DNA of 24,114 bases from positions 1 through 24,114 of the forward strand of contig DATDVL010000059.1 in NCBI GenBank assembly GCA_035290025.1, in the 5' to 3' direction. Positions 6,211 through 12,688 of this stretch are shown piece by piece. The DNA is from DATDVL01 sp035290025. GTDB lineage: Archaea > Nanobdellota > Nanobdellia > SCGC-AAA011-G17 > DATDVL01. Position 1 is the first letter of the stretch; each line of letters starts with the position of its first letter. The notes under the pieces were generated by a model, which was not told the origin of the DNA, did not search any database, and saw nothing but the letters and a program-made list of their open reading frames with translations. Made by a program: the position numbers and the translations under genes.

Positions 6211-7110
6211 TTATCTTTTCAAAATCTGACACGCACGACAAACATCCTTCACCGAAGGCTCACCACACTTCGTACACGAACGCAAAGACTGCTTCTGACC
6301 AGCAAAATGTTTTTTCAACACAGGCAACACGGATAAAAAAGATTGCACAATACCATGCTTAGAACCAGGATACTTCTGCTCAACCTCATTCAACAAACGA
6401 CCAACCTCATTACGAAACGAAGCCTTCGTATTAGGACACTCAATAAACGTTACGGGCAAACCACGAACATGAGCGTAAATAAGCACTTCTTTCTCTAACA
6501 TAAAATAAAACGGTTTAATACGTGCAACAAAACCCTCCTGCTCCATCAAACCTGATTTTGGACCCAACTTCGCAGACAATTCCAAATTACCTTTCAACAC
6601 ATTCATCATAAATGCCTGCGCCTCATCATCCAAATTATGACCTGTAGCAACTTTTGAACCTCGTAATAAACGAGCACCCTTATTCAAAAAATAACGACGC
6701 AAAACACCGCAACCCGCACAAGGATTCATCACCTGTGACAACACATCCACTGTCTTACCTGTCTCCTTCTTAAAGGAAATAATCTTCAACGGAATTTTTA
6801 ACTGCTTACACAACTTCTTTGCATCTTTAACCGTAACCTCACGATACCCCTTAATACCCTCATCAATTAATAATGCTGACAAAGAAAAATGTAACTGATA
6901 CTGTAACTTCGCCAACAAGAACAACAACGAAGCAGAATCCTTACCACCCGACAACGCAACAACAATATGATCATCTTTTTCGATTAGCTTATACTGTGTA
7001 ATAGTTTTATACACTTTTTTCTCAAAGAATTTGATAAAATGATTTTTACACAACGAAACACCATTCTGATTTACATATACTGGCTGATTCGCACAAACTT
7101 TACAGGCCAT
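6211..7110 (-). CDS. tRNA 2-thiolation enzyme, TtuA/Ncs6 (CTU1) family
   Basis: The 299-aa protein has all the hallmarks of the TtuA/Ncs6 adenylating thiolases. The N-terminal zinc finger has C3, C6, C21 and H24. The PP-loop is SGGKDS (54-59). The Fe-S cysteines are C131 and C134 (PCAGCG) and C225 (ECPNTKASFRNE). ATGHNLDDEAQ spans ~155-165. The C-terminal zinc finger is CTKC...CRAC. It activates a tRNA uridine with ATP and accepts sulfur from a ubiquitin-like thiocarboxylate carrier. Whether the target is U54 (TtuA) or wobble U34 (Ncs6/NcsA) cannot be told from the sequence. The carrier gene sits immediately upstream and supplies this gene's ribosome-binding site (GGAGG, 5 nt before ATG). Confidence 0.92.
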   Translation of the reverse strand: MACKVCANQPVYVNQNGVSLCKNHFIKFFEKKVYKTITQYKLIEKDDHIVVALSGGKDSASLLFLLAKLQYQLHFSLSALLIDEGIKGYREVTVKDAKKLCKQLKIPLKIISFKKETGKTVDVLSQVMNPCAGCGVLRRYFLNKGARLLRGSKVATGHNLDDEAQAFMMNVLKGNLELSAKLGPKSGLMEQEGFVARIKPFYFMLEKEVLIYAHVRGLPVTFIECPNTKASFRNEVGRLLNEVEQKYPGSKHGIVQSFLSVLPVLKKHFAGQKQSLRSCTKCGEPSVKDVCRACQILKR

Positions 7111-7111
7111 A

Positions 7112-7321
7112 CTATCCTCCAGAAACCACAGATAACAATTCTATCTTATCCTTTTCCTTAATCTTATACGCATCCGTAACTATCTCACCATTCACCACAG
7201 GAACGATTTCAACAGGATTACAACCCGCAGCAATTATTACATCCTTCATGGAAATATCATTTCTCCAAACAACTTTCACCTTCTTACCAGAACGCTCAAT
7301 AAGTACGTGCAAGGACCTCAT
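7112..7321 (-). CDS. Ubiquitin-like sulfur carrier (ThiS/MoaD/TtuB/SAMP type)
   Basis: The 69-aa protein has a beta-grasp pattern: VLIERSGKKVKVVW, a helix starting MKDVIIAAG, then PVVNGEIVTDAYKIKEKDKIELLSVV. It ends in Gly-Gly, the C-terminus that an E1-like enzyme adenylates and converts to a thiocarboxylate. It lies between an unknown gene (4-nt ATGA overlap) and a TtuA-like thiolase, with an E1-like gene divergently upstream, so it is most likely the sulfur donor for tRNA thiolation. As in SAMP and Urm1 systems, it might also be attached to proteins, given the nearby JAMM-like gene. The two terminal glycine codons GGA GGA also form the SD of the thiolase gene. Confidence 0.9.
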   Translation of the reverse strand: MRSLHVLIERSGKKVKVVWRNDISMKDVIIAAGCNPVEIVPVVNGEIVTDAYKIKEKDKIELLSVVSGG

Positions 7322-7683
7322 AGTCTTGCCTCAACACTATACTCGTGACCCAAACGAGTCATTAAAACGTAAACGTTACGCCTTGTATGTTTTAAGGCCA
7401 TTTTAAATGGTTCTTCTGTGCCAAAAACTCTCTTCAGTTCATGCACTACTTTGGCTTGTTCAGCAGCAATAACAAACGTTGCAATGTCATTTTCGTTTAA
7501 TACTCGTGCAACTTCTGTAGCATCACAAACATATTCTTCGTTATCTGTAGGCTTCCTTCTCCTTCTTAATGCACGGATATGCATGGGTAAATTTATTCCA
7601 GGATCAGTTTTTACCCTAAAAAAGTAGGTTAGTATTTCTGCACATAAATCATCAGGCGTATTGGGTTTTCTAAACTTTAGCAT
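7318..7683 (-). CDS. Unrecognised 121-aa protein, first gene of the sulfur-carrier operon
   Basis: I do not recognise the family. The protein is soluble and mixed alpha/beta. It has a basic middle (HIRALRRRRKPTDNEEY, ~40-56) and a segment resembling a Rossmann-like half (ARVLNENDIATFVIAAEQAKVVHEL), and it ends with VYVLMTRLGHEYSVEARL. It overlaps the ubiquitin-like gene by 4 nt (ATGA), so it is co-translated with it and is a candidate partner in sulfur relay or tRNA binding; the basic RRRR patch fits that, but this is inference. ATG 7683 lies about 28 nt from a TATA box shared with the divergent E1-like gene. Confidence 0.72.
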   Translation of the reverse strand: MLKFRKPNTPDDLCAEILTYFFRVKTDPGINLPMHIRALRRRRKPTDNEEYVCDATEVARVLNENDIATFVIAAEQAKVVHELKRVFGTEEPFKMALKHTRRNVYVLMTRLGHEYSVEARL

Positions 7684-7705
7684 ATTCCTTAAAATTAAGA
7701 ATAAC

Positions 7706-7715
7706 CTATTTAAAG
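7706..7715. promoter_or_regulatory. Bidirectional TATA box shared by the divergent sulfur-relay genes
   Basis: The only good TATA-like element in the 52-bp intergenic gap reads CTATTTAAAG on plus and CTTTAAATAG on minus. It is centred 25 nt from ATG 7736 (plus) and about 28 nt from ATG 7683 (minus), so one near-palindromic box could drive leaderless transcripts in both directions. Confidence 0.6.
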
Positions 7716-7735
7716 ATATTCCTCTTTCTTATACC

Positions 7736-8569
7736 ATGAACCAACCTATGATTACTATTATTGGATTAGGAGCACTCGGCAGCAGAACAGCTTACTTATT
7801 AGCACAACATAATTTACCTATTACTATCATTGATCGTGATATCATTGATAGAACTAATCTTGAACACCAACCATTCTACACAAAAAAAGACTTGGGAAAA
7901 AGCAAAGCACTTGTTTTACAAAAAAAGTTACAAGAACTCCACCCGCAAGGAATCATCATTGCCCACGATGAAAACCTTGACAGCAGCACATTACACCTTA
8001 TCCAAGGAAACATTATCATTGATGGCACTGACAACATGTACACACGATTCCTCATCAACGATTACGCAAAGAAAAACCATAAAACATGGATTTACGGATC
8101 AGTCTTAGGTAATGAAGGTTACTGCTACGTCACCCAACCTGGAAAACCTTGCTATGAATGCATTTACCACAACAAAACAACCCACGACACCTGCGCAACA
8201 CGAGGTGTCAATAACGATGTGGCAACAGCGATCAGCATTCTTCAAACAACACTGGCACAACGCATCATAAAAAAACTAGTCGTGCCTGAAGAACTTACCT
8301 ATATTAACACTGTGAATAACACTATCAAGCACTACCCTGTCAAGAAAAACCCTTCTTGCAATGCCTGCAGTAAAAAATATGTTTATCTTAACCAACCATT
8401 CCCTATCACCACCTTCTGCGGAACAAACACTTACCAACTACGAGGAAACTACACCCTAAAAAAACAACTCCATCCTGCCATCATCCACCTAACCCCCACA
8501 CGCGTCTTAATAAAAGCACGAACAGAAAAAGAAGCATTAAGCATCCACGCAAAATACTTAGGACATTAA
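7736..8569 (+). CDS. E1-like ubiquitin/sulfur-carrier activating enzyme (ThiF/MoeB/UbaA family)
   Basis: The 277-aa protein starts at ATG 7736, placed by the TATA box 25 nt upstream; a longer in-frame reading would begin within the promoter. It has a Rossmann ATP site (GLGALG, 10-15), IIDRDIIDRTNLEHQ (31-45) with the expected Asp/Asn/Arg, IIDGTDN (94-100), zinc cysteine pairs C139/C142 and C208/C211, and a candidate catalytic Cys153 in DTCATRGV. It should adenylate the Gly-Gly end of a ubiquitin-like protein, most simply the one at 7112-7321. The C-terminal ~60 residues (TFCGTNTYQLRGNYTLKKQL onward) have a short beta-rich extension resembling the last part of some MoeB/ThiF proteins. It has no rhodanese domain, so sulfur must come from elsewhere. 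Confidence 0.92.
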   Translation: MNQPMITIIGLGALGSRTAYLLAQHNLPITIIDRDIIDRTNLEHQPFYTKKDLGKSKALVLQKKLQELHPQGIIIAHDENLDSSTLHLIQGNIIIDGTDNMYTRFLINDYAKKNHKTWIYGSVLGNEGYCYVTQPGKPCYECIYHNKTTHDTCATRGVNNDVATAISILQTTLAQRIIKKLVVPEELTYINTVNNTIKHYPVKKNPSCNACSKKYVYLNQPFPITTFCGTNTYQLRGNYTLKKQLHPAIIHLTPTRVLIKARTEKEALSIHAKYLGH

Positions 8570-8578
8570 CATGTCAAA

Positions 8579-8624
8579 GATAGGCGGCCTGGAAAAAGAG
8601 GTGTTGAAACCAAGCCGCCTTATC
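8579..8624. terminator. Strong hairpin between convergent genes (candidate bidirectional terminator)
   Basis: GATAGGCGGC (8579-8588) pairs with GCCGCC and TATC (8614-8624, one bulged T), and TGG/CCA add three inner pairs around a purine-rich loop. It lies between the stop codons of the convergent E1-like and JAMM-like genes and is much more GC-rich than its surroundings. It lacks a following T-run on either strand, so a structured RNA is an alternative. Confidence 0.45.
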
Positions 8625-8721
8625 CCGTGACTATAATGAAATGATTTGAGAACCACCCCAAACTCCTTAATTCAGTTTTTACTTATAACCTTTATGATTC
8701 AGAAATCTAAACCTATCATTT

Positions 8722-9462
8722 CTAACACTCAGGAGGAGTACTTTTACACTGTCTTCCTGAAGAGGCACCAAAATAGTCTAGGACTGTCCTTTGATGCAAT
8801 GCCTTTAAGGAAGAACAAATACCACCAACACGCCTATGCGTCGTGACTGGTTTTACATCTTCTAAAAGTTTCAAGCGAAAACGGCTGACACCACGTAAAC
8901 CATCGGCATCAAACTTGTATGCATTTACCCTAGAGAAATCATCTCCTTTCCTTTCTGTATCTGTAAGCAATACGTGCGCCCGACCAAACGTGACTTGCTG
9001 GTCCTGTGCTGACAACTCCCTGCTGACTTCGGCAAGTGCTTCTTCTAACGTTGGAAGGACACCATGATCTTCTAAGTAATCAAAAATACCCCTTTCTACA
9101 TCATGTCTTACTGCATCTAGCACCTCTGAAGAGACTTCTCTTGGGGTGAGCCGAGGATGATTATGGTAAAGTATAGTCACCAAATCTGGATGCATCTCTT
9201 TTGCTTGTACTGCGAAACTATTATGGAAATTCTGATACTTTGGATCAAACTGGCAAGCCGTTCTTGAACCGTGACCAAGAATAGTACACCCCAAAAAGTA
9301 TAACACTTGATTGTCAACTATACCATAGAGCAAACCTGTTGTTTCCCTGTTTCTTTTACTATGTTCTCGCAAACTTTTCAAGCTCTTTCTAGGGATGACA
9401 AACTCTTGTACTCTTTGATCTTCCAATGGGTAAACTACCCAGCCCTTGCTTTTTGTTGCCAT
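8722..9462 (-). CDS. JAMM/MPN-like metalloprotease domain protein
   Basis: 246 aa from ATG 9462; an ATG at 9486 overlaps the TATA box and is rejected. Residues 40-47 (ETTGLLYG) carry the catalytic-Glu motif of JAB/MPN proteins, and YHNHP (99-103) supplies the two zinc histidines H100 and H102. The usual Ser and Asp (P+7 and P+10) are replaced in register by V110 and E113; S111, S112 and D116 lie close by. JAMM enzymes remove ubiquitin-like proteins or cut next to their Gly-Gly. Proximity to an E1-like enzyme and a ubiquitin-like protein supports such a role, although the genes are convergent and not in one operon. The C-terminal ~100 residues are unrecognised, with little secondary-structure signal after residue ~190. 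Confidence 0.75.
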   Translation of the reverse strand: MATKSKGWVVYPLEDQRVQEFVIPRKSLKSLREHSKRNRETTGLLYGIVDNQVLYFLGCTILGHGSRTACQFDPKYQNFHNSFAVQAKEMHPDLVTILYHNHPRLTPREVSSEVLDAVRHDVERGIFDYLEDHGVLPTLEEALAEVSRELSAQDQQVTFGRAHVLLTDTERKGDDFSRVNAYKFDADGLRGVSRFRLKLLEDVKPVTTHRRVGGICSSLKALHQRTVLDYFGASSGRQCKSTPPEC

Positions 9463-9485
9463 AGATCTTCCCTGTTCTTTCTCCA

Positions 9486-9494
9486 TTTAAATAA
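9486..9494 (-). promoter_or_regulatory. TATA box for the JAMM-like gene
   Basis: TTATTTAAA on the minus strand is centred 28 nt before ATG 9462. It covers the alternative upstream ATG, which decides the start codon. Confidence 0.55.
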
Positions 9495-9540
9495 CTTGCT
9501 GTATTAGTCACTATTAAGTAGTCTTTTTTATTCATTATTC

Positions 9541-9549
9541 TTATAAAAG
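9541..9549 (+). promoter_or_regulatory. TATA box for the dihydrouridine synthase gene
   Basis: TTATAAAAG is centred 25 nt upstream of ATG 9570, implying a leaderless mRNA. Confidence 0.6.
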
Positions 9550-9569
9550 CTACACGCACTCCAACATTC

Positions 9570-10487
9570 ATGCACCCCTTTCCAAAAATAAAGCATAAAG
9601 CCTTCCTCAGCCCCATGGCAGGCGTAACTGATGTAGCCTTCAGAACACTTGGCAAACGCTACGGAGCAGGGCTCACTTACACAGAATTCGTCAACAGCAC
9701 TAGCATCGTCCGCGGCAACAAAAAAGCAGCAACCATGCTCCAAACCAGCACAGAAGAACAACCCGTAGCAGTACAACTCTTTGGGAACAGCATACAGGAC
9801 ATTATCCAAGCAGCACAACACCTAGAAAAAAAATTTGACATCATTGATATCAACTGTGGATGCCCGGCATGGAAAGTCATCAAAACAGGAGCAGGAAGCG
9901 CCTTACTCAAACAACCAGAAGCCATCGGCAACTTTGTCAACAAACTTGTCACAGCCATTAACCGACCCGTAACTGTAAAAATACGCGCAGGGATCAACGA
10001 CAGGACCATCAATGCCGTAGAAGTAGCAAAAATCGTTGAAGACGCAGGAGCAGCAGCCATCGCCATCCACGGAAGAACACAAGAACAAGGTTACAGCGGA
10101 CAAGCAAACTGGAATATCATCAAAGATGTCAAAGACAATGTCCATATACCCGTCATCGGCAACGGAGACGTATTCACACCAGAACTATTCCAACAACGAC
10201 TCGAAGAAACCAATGTAGACTATATCATGATAGCACGAGGAGCACTCGGCAACCCCTACATCTTCACACAAATACAAGACTACTTGAAAAAAGGAAGCTA
10301 CGACAAAAAAGACCCGAGAAAACAATTCGAAGAATATCTACAGTTAGCACAAACCTACAACTTATCCTTTAACATCATCAAATCGCAAGCACTCACCTTC
10401 ACCAAAGGAATCATCGGTGGAGCAAAACTACGAGAAACATTAACACAAGCTAGGACTATAGAACAATTACAACAACTCATGAGTTAA
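9570..10487 (+). CDS. tRNA-dihydrouridine synthase (Dus family)
   Basis: The 305-aa protein is a typical FMN-dependent Dus. It has LSPMAGVTDVAFR near the N-terminus, EQPVAVQLFGN, the catalytic cysteine in DINCGCPAWKVIKTGAGSAL (~93-112), VKIRAG, IHGRTQEQGYSG, VIGNGDV and the phosphate-binding MIARGALGNPYIF. A short C-terminal helical domain completes it. It reduces specific tRNA uridines to dihydrouridine using NAD(P)H. The tRNA position cannot be assigned. It is monocistronic, with its own TATA box, and lies next to the tRNA-thiolation genes. Confidence 0.94.
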   Translation: MHPFPKIKHKAFLSPMAGVTDVAFRTLGKRYGAGLTYTEFVNSTSIVRGNKKAATMLQTSTEEQPVAVQLFGNSIQDIIQAAQHLEKKFDIIDINCGCPAWKVIKTGAGSALLKQPEAIGNFVNKLVTAINRPVTVKIRAGINDRTINAVEVAKIVEDAGAAAIAIHGRTQEQGYSGQANWNIIKDVKDNVHIPVIGNGDVFTPELFQQRLEETNVDYIMIARGALGNPYIFTQIQDYLKKGSYDKKDPRKQFEEYLQLAQTYNLSFNIIKSQALTFTKGIIGGAKLRETLTQARTIEQLQQLMS

Positions 10488-10495
10488 TGAAAGTA

Positions 10496-10504
10496 TTTAT
10501 AAAA
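10496..10504 (+). promoter_or_regulatory. TATA box for the gene at 10525
   Basis: TTTATAAAA is centred 25 nt before ATG 10525 and lies in the 37-bp gap after the Dus gene, so the two genes have separate promoters. Confidence 0.65.
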
Positions 10505-10524
10505 AAGAGCCTTATCTCCATTAT

Positions 10525-11382
10525 ATGCATTTACACTTTCTCGGCACCATTGATCCCCAACCATTCGACCAAGCACTCCACGCCATTCTTAAACATTACA
10601 AATTACCCGAACCCTTAGAAATATATATCTTAGAACACCAACGCTACGGCAACCTCGTCCTAGAACACTTACCCAAAGAAGCACGAACTTCTTTTAAAAT
10701 AGCACTCCACGCAGGAACCAGCTTCTCCTATGACTATCAGAACAACCATTATATTATCATTAATCTGGAAGGCAACAAACAAGCCATCTACCAAAAAAAC
10801 TACCTCCAAGGACTACTCACCCACGAAATACTACATTCCATCCACTACGCAAAAAAACTTTACACATCACTTCAAAAAGACTATAAACAATATTACTTAC
10901 AACCACTCGCAAAACTAACCTTACCACAAAAAAAGAAAAACGTTCTCGAACATATAGGCAGAAGCGCATCACTCATGCTCAAAGACTGGTATGTCAACAC
11001 AGAACTCATCAAGAAAAAAGAAGGAAAGCTACTCGTAGATTACTACGCGATAAATTTTACCCACAAAAAAACATGCCCCCAACCTGTCTTCTATGAAAAA
11101 CTACGACCCGCAGTCAAGAAAGACCCAGAATTATTAGCCATTGTCTTCGAATTCGAATTCGCCCTACTCTCCTTCCTCTTACCCCTCCTCAAAATACACA
11201 CCAAAAAAGCATTTGCTATTAGACAACACATAGAATCATGCTACAACCTTAACATGGACGAAATAGAAAGAAAACTAGGATCATTCGTAGAACTCTACCA
11301 GGACTACTTCTCGCCACAAAAAAAATTCAGAAAAATGTTCTATACCCTGCTCTTAGAACAAACAAAAAACATCCTTAATTAA
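10525..11382 (+). CDS. Putative zinc metallopeptidase-like protein (HEILH)
   Basis: The 285-aa soluble protein contains LLTHEILHSIHYAK (~97-110), an HExxH zinc site with H100, E101 and H104. The long helical part after it includes DWYVNTELI (~154-162), which could supply the third ligand (E160 or D154). Residues ~55-95 form a probable beta-sheet leading into the HExxH helix, as in gluzincins. I cannot name the family. No signal peptide is seen, so it is likely cytoplasmic. The gene ends 8 bp inside the end of the convergent membrane-anchored zincin gene, so two metallopeptidase-like genes lie tail to tail. Confidence 0.75.
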   Translation: MHLHFLGTIDPQPFDQALHAILKHYKLPEPLEIYILEHQRYGNLVLEHLPKEARTSFKIALHAGTSFSYDYQNNHYIIINLEGNKQAIYQKNYLQGLLTHEILHSIHYAKKLYTSLQKDYKQYYLQPLAKLTLPQKKKNVLEHIGRSASLMLKDWYVNTELIKKKEGKLLVDYYAINFTHKKTCPQPVFYEKLRPAVKKDPELLAIVFEFEFALLSFLLPLLKIHTKKAFAIRQHIESCYNLNMDEIERKLGSFVELYQDYFSPQKKFRKMFYTLLLEQTKNILN

Positions 11383-12211
11383 TAATATCATCAACCTGCT
11401 TAAAAAATTTCTTCACTTCCTCTGGCTGGTCCTTCACCTTCGTCTTATACACAGAATACTCCTCAGCAAAACCCTCATGATCATTCGTCTTCGCATACTC
11501 TGTCGACAACAAATCGTTATCCTTCAACTGCTGATATAAACCCTTCCAAATATCCTTATTCTTAGGAACCTCCAAAAATAGCTTCTGATAAATGATATGA
11601 CCTATTTCATGATAGACGGTACGAGGCTCTGTATTATCACGATAGATATAGATGTAATTATACAACGTAGAATACGAACCAAGAATCAAACCATCTTCAA
11701 TAACCCTTGATTCATCTTTAAAATAAATAAAGGGCATACCTAACTTGGCATAATTTGTAGCATCATTCTTCACCAACTCCATAAACGGCGCCTGCTTCTC
11801 ATAAATATCAACATTATCATACAACACCAATGTAGGACCCCACTGGTCAACAATGATCTTACCCTCTTCCTGCAACGAAGCCTGAACATCACGCAAATGC
11901 TGAATCTCCTGCTCCTGCTGCTCAGCAATATCCTTAATTTCATTAATCAACGACTCCTGATGAGAAATAACCTGTTCTTGCTCAGCAACATTACCCTCTA
12001 GTTTTTGAATAGCACTATCACGCTGAACAACAGTCCCATTTAAAGCATCAGCACGCGACGTTTCCGCACCAAGCTTTGCAAGTGTTTCATTAATGAGTAT
12101 ATTACGTGCATCAATAATATCACCACGATGGACAAATTCATATGATAGATACCCTGTCAAAAGAATAAGCACCACAAAACTAACAGACGTCACCACACTC
12201 TTTGTAGACAT
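11375..12211 (-). CDS. Membrane-anchored zinc metallopeptidase-like protein with coiled coil
   Basis: 278 aa from ATG 12211, chosen over a TTG at 12223 because the TATA box lies 28 nt upstream of the ATG. It has an N-terminal membrane segment (~8-27), a coiled coil rich in Glu/Gln (~42-115) and a C-terminal zincin domain. VYHEIGHIIYQKLF carries HExxH (H201, E202, H205), and HEGFAEEYSVY (~245-255) provides the downstream glutamate (E246 or E250), giving a gluzincin/anthrax-lethal-factor-like arrangement. The predicted topology is a short inside N-terminus with the coiled coil and protease outside. Substrates are unknown; cell-envelope protein processing is inference. Confidence 0.82.
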   Translation of the reverse strand: MSTKSVVTSVSFVVLILLTGYLSYEFVHRGDIIDARNILINETLAKLGAETSRADALNGTVVQRDSAIQKLEGNVAEQEQVISHQESLINEIKDIAEQQEQEIQHLRDVQASLQEEGKIIVDQWGPTLVLYDNVDIYEKQAPFMELVKNDATNYAKLGMPFIYFKDESRVIEDGLILGSYSTLYNYIYIYRDNTEPRTVYHEIGHIIYQKLFLEVPKNKDIWKGLYQQLKDNDLLSTEYAKTNDHEGFAEEYSVYKTKVKDQPEEVKKFFKQVDDIIN

Positions 12212-12235
12212 ATATATTCTCAATTATTACTACTT

Positions 12236-12244
12236 TTTAAAACT
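12236..12244 (-). promoter_or_regulatory. TATA-like element for the membrane-anchored zincin gene
   Basis: TTTTAAAAA on the minus strand is centred about 28 nt before ATG 12211, at the very end of the preceding gene. Confidence 0.45.
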
Positions 12245-12624
12245 TACCGTATTTCTGCACGCCTAAAATATTCTTCACGATTTTTTCCTAACAATAGAGC
12301 TAATAAGACAACAGGATCAACATGTTCATATTCAGCATTTTCTCTTAATGTACGCAAACCCAAAGAATTTGCTCGGTCATATAAACCAAAAACCTCCCTG
12401 GCCAAAGCTTGTGCCACATCAGAAGGCTTGCTACTAACAAGTCTATCCAATTCTAAACGCGGACATTGGCTGCTTAAAGTACCATAGGGAGTGCAACCAC
12501 GACGCATATCATAAATAACAGCAACAAGAAAATTCTCTAAAGCCTCAGCACGAGCAGCCCTGCTCTCAGAATCTGACCTTCTCGAAGAAGACTTATCATC
12601 ACGATGGGAATAACGAACAGCCAT
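12244..12624 (-). CDS. Unrecognised 126-aa protein
   Basis: I do not recognise this protein. The first ~28 residues are polar and likely disordered (SHRDDKSSSRRSDSESRA). The rest looks helical (AEALENFLVAVIYDMRRG, DVAQALAREVFGLYDRANSL, VDPVVLLALLLGKNREEYF). It has no membrane segment or metal motif. ATG 12624 lies 26 nt from a TATA box that also faces the aminotransferase gene. Confidence 0.65.
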   Translation of the reverse strand: MAVRYSHRDDKSSSRRSDSESRAARAEALENFLVAVIYDMRRGCTPYGTLSSQCPRLELDRLVSSKPSDVAQALAREVFGLYDRANSLGLRTLRENAEYEHVDPVVLLALLLGKNREEYFRRAEIR

Positions 12625-12645
12625 AAGATTTCAGTGATACAAACC

Positions 12646-12654
12646 TATAAAAAG
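12646..12654. promoter_or_regulatory. TATA box between divergent genes (12624 and 12689)
   Basis: TATAAAAAG on plus, CTTTTTATA on minus. It is centred 26 nt from ATG 12624 (leaderless on minus). On plus it predicts a start near 12675, followed by GAGGTG (12680-12685) and ATG 12689. Confidence 0.5.
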
Positions 12655-12688
12655 ATGATGAACCTATCAAACACAAGAAGAGGTGAAC

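Noticed and set aside
9528..9821. Minus-strand ORF overlapping the dihydrouridine synthase gene
   Set aside because: Overlaps conserved Dus motifs, has a biased Cys/Ala/Tyr composition and no promoter.
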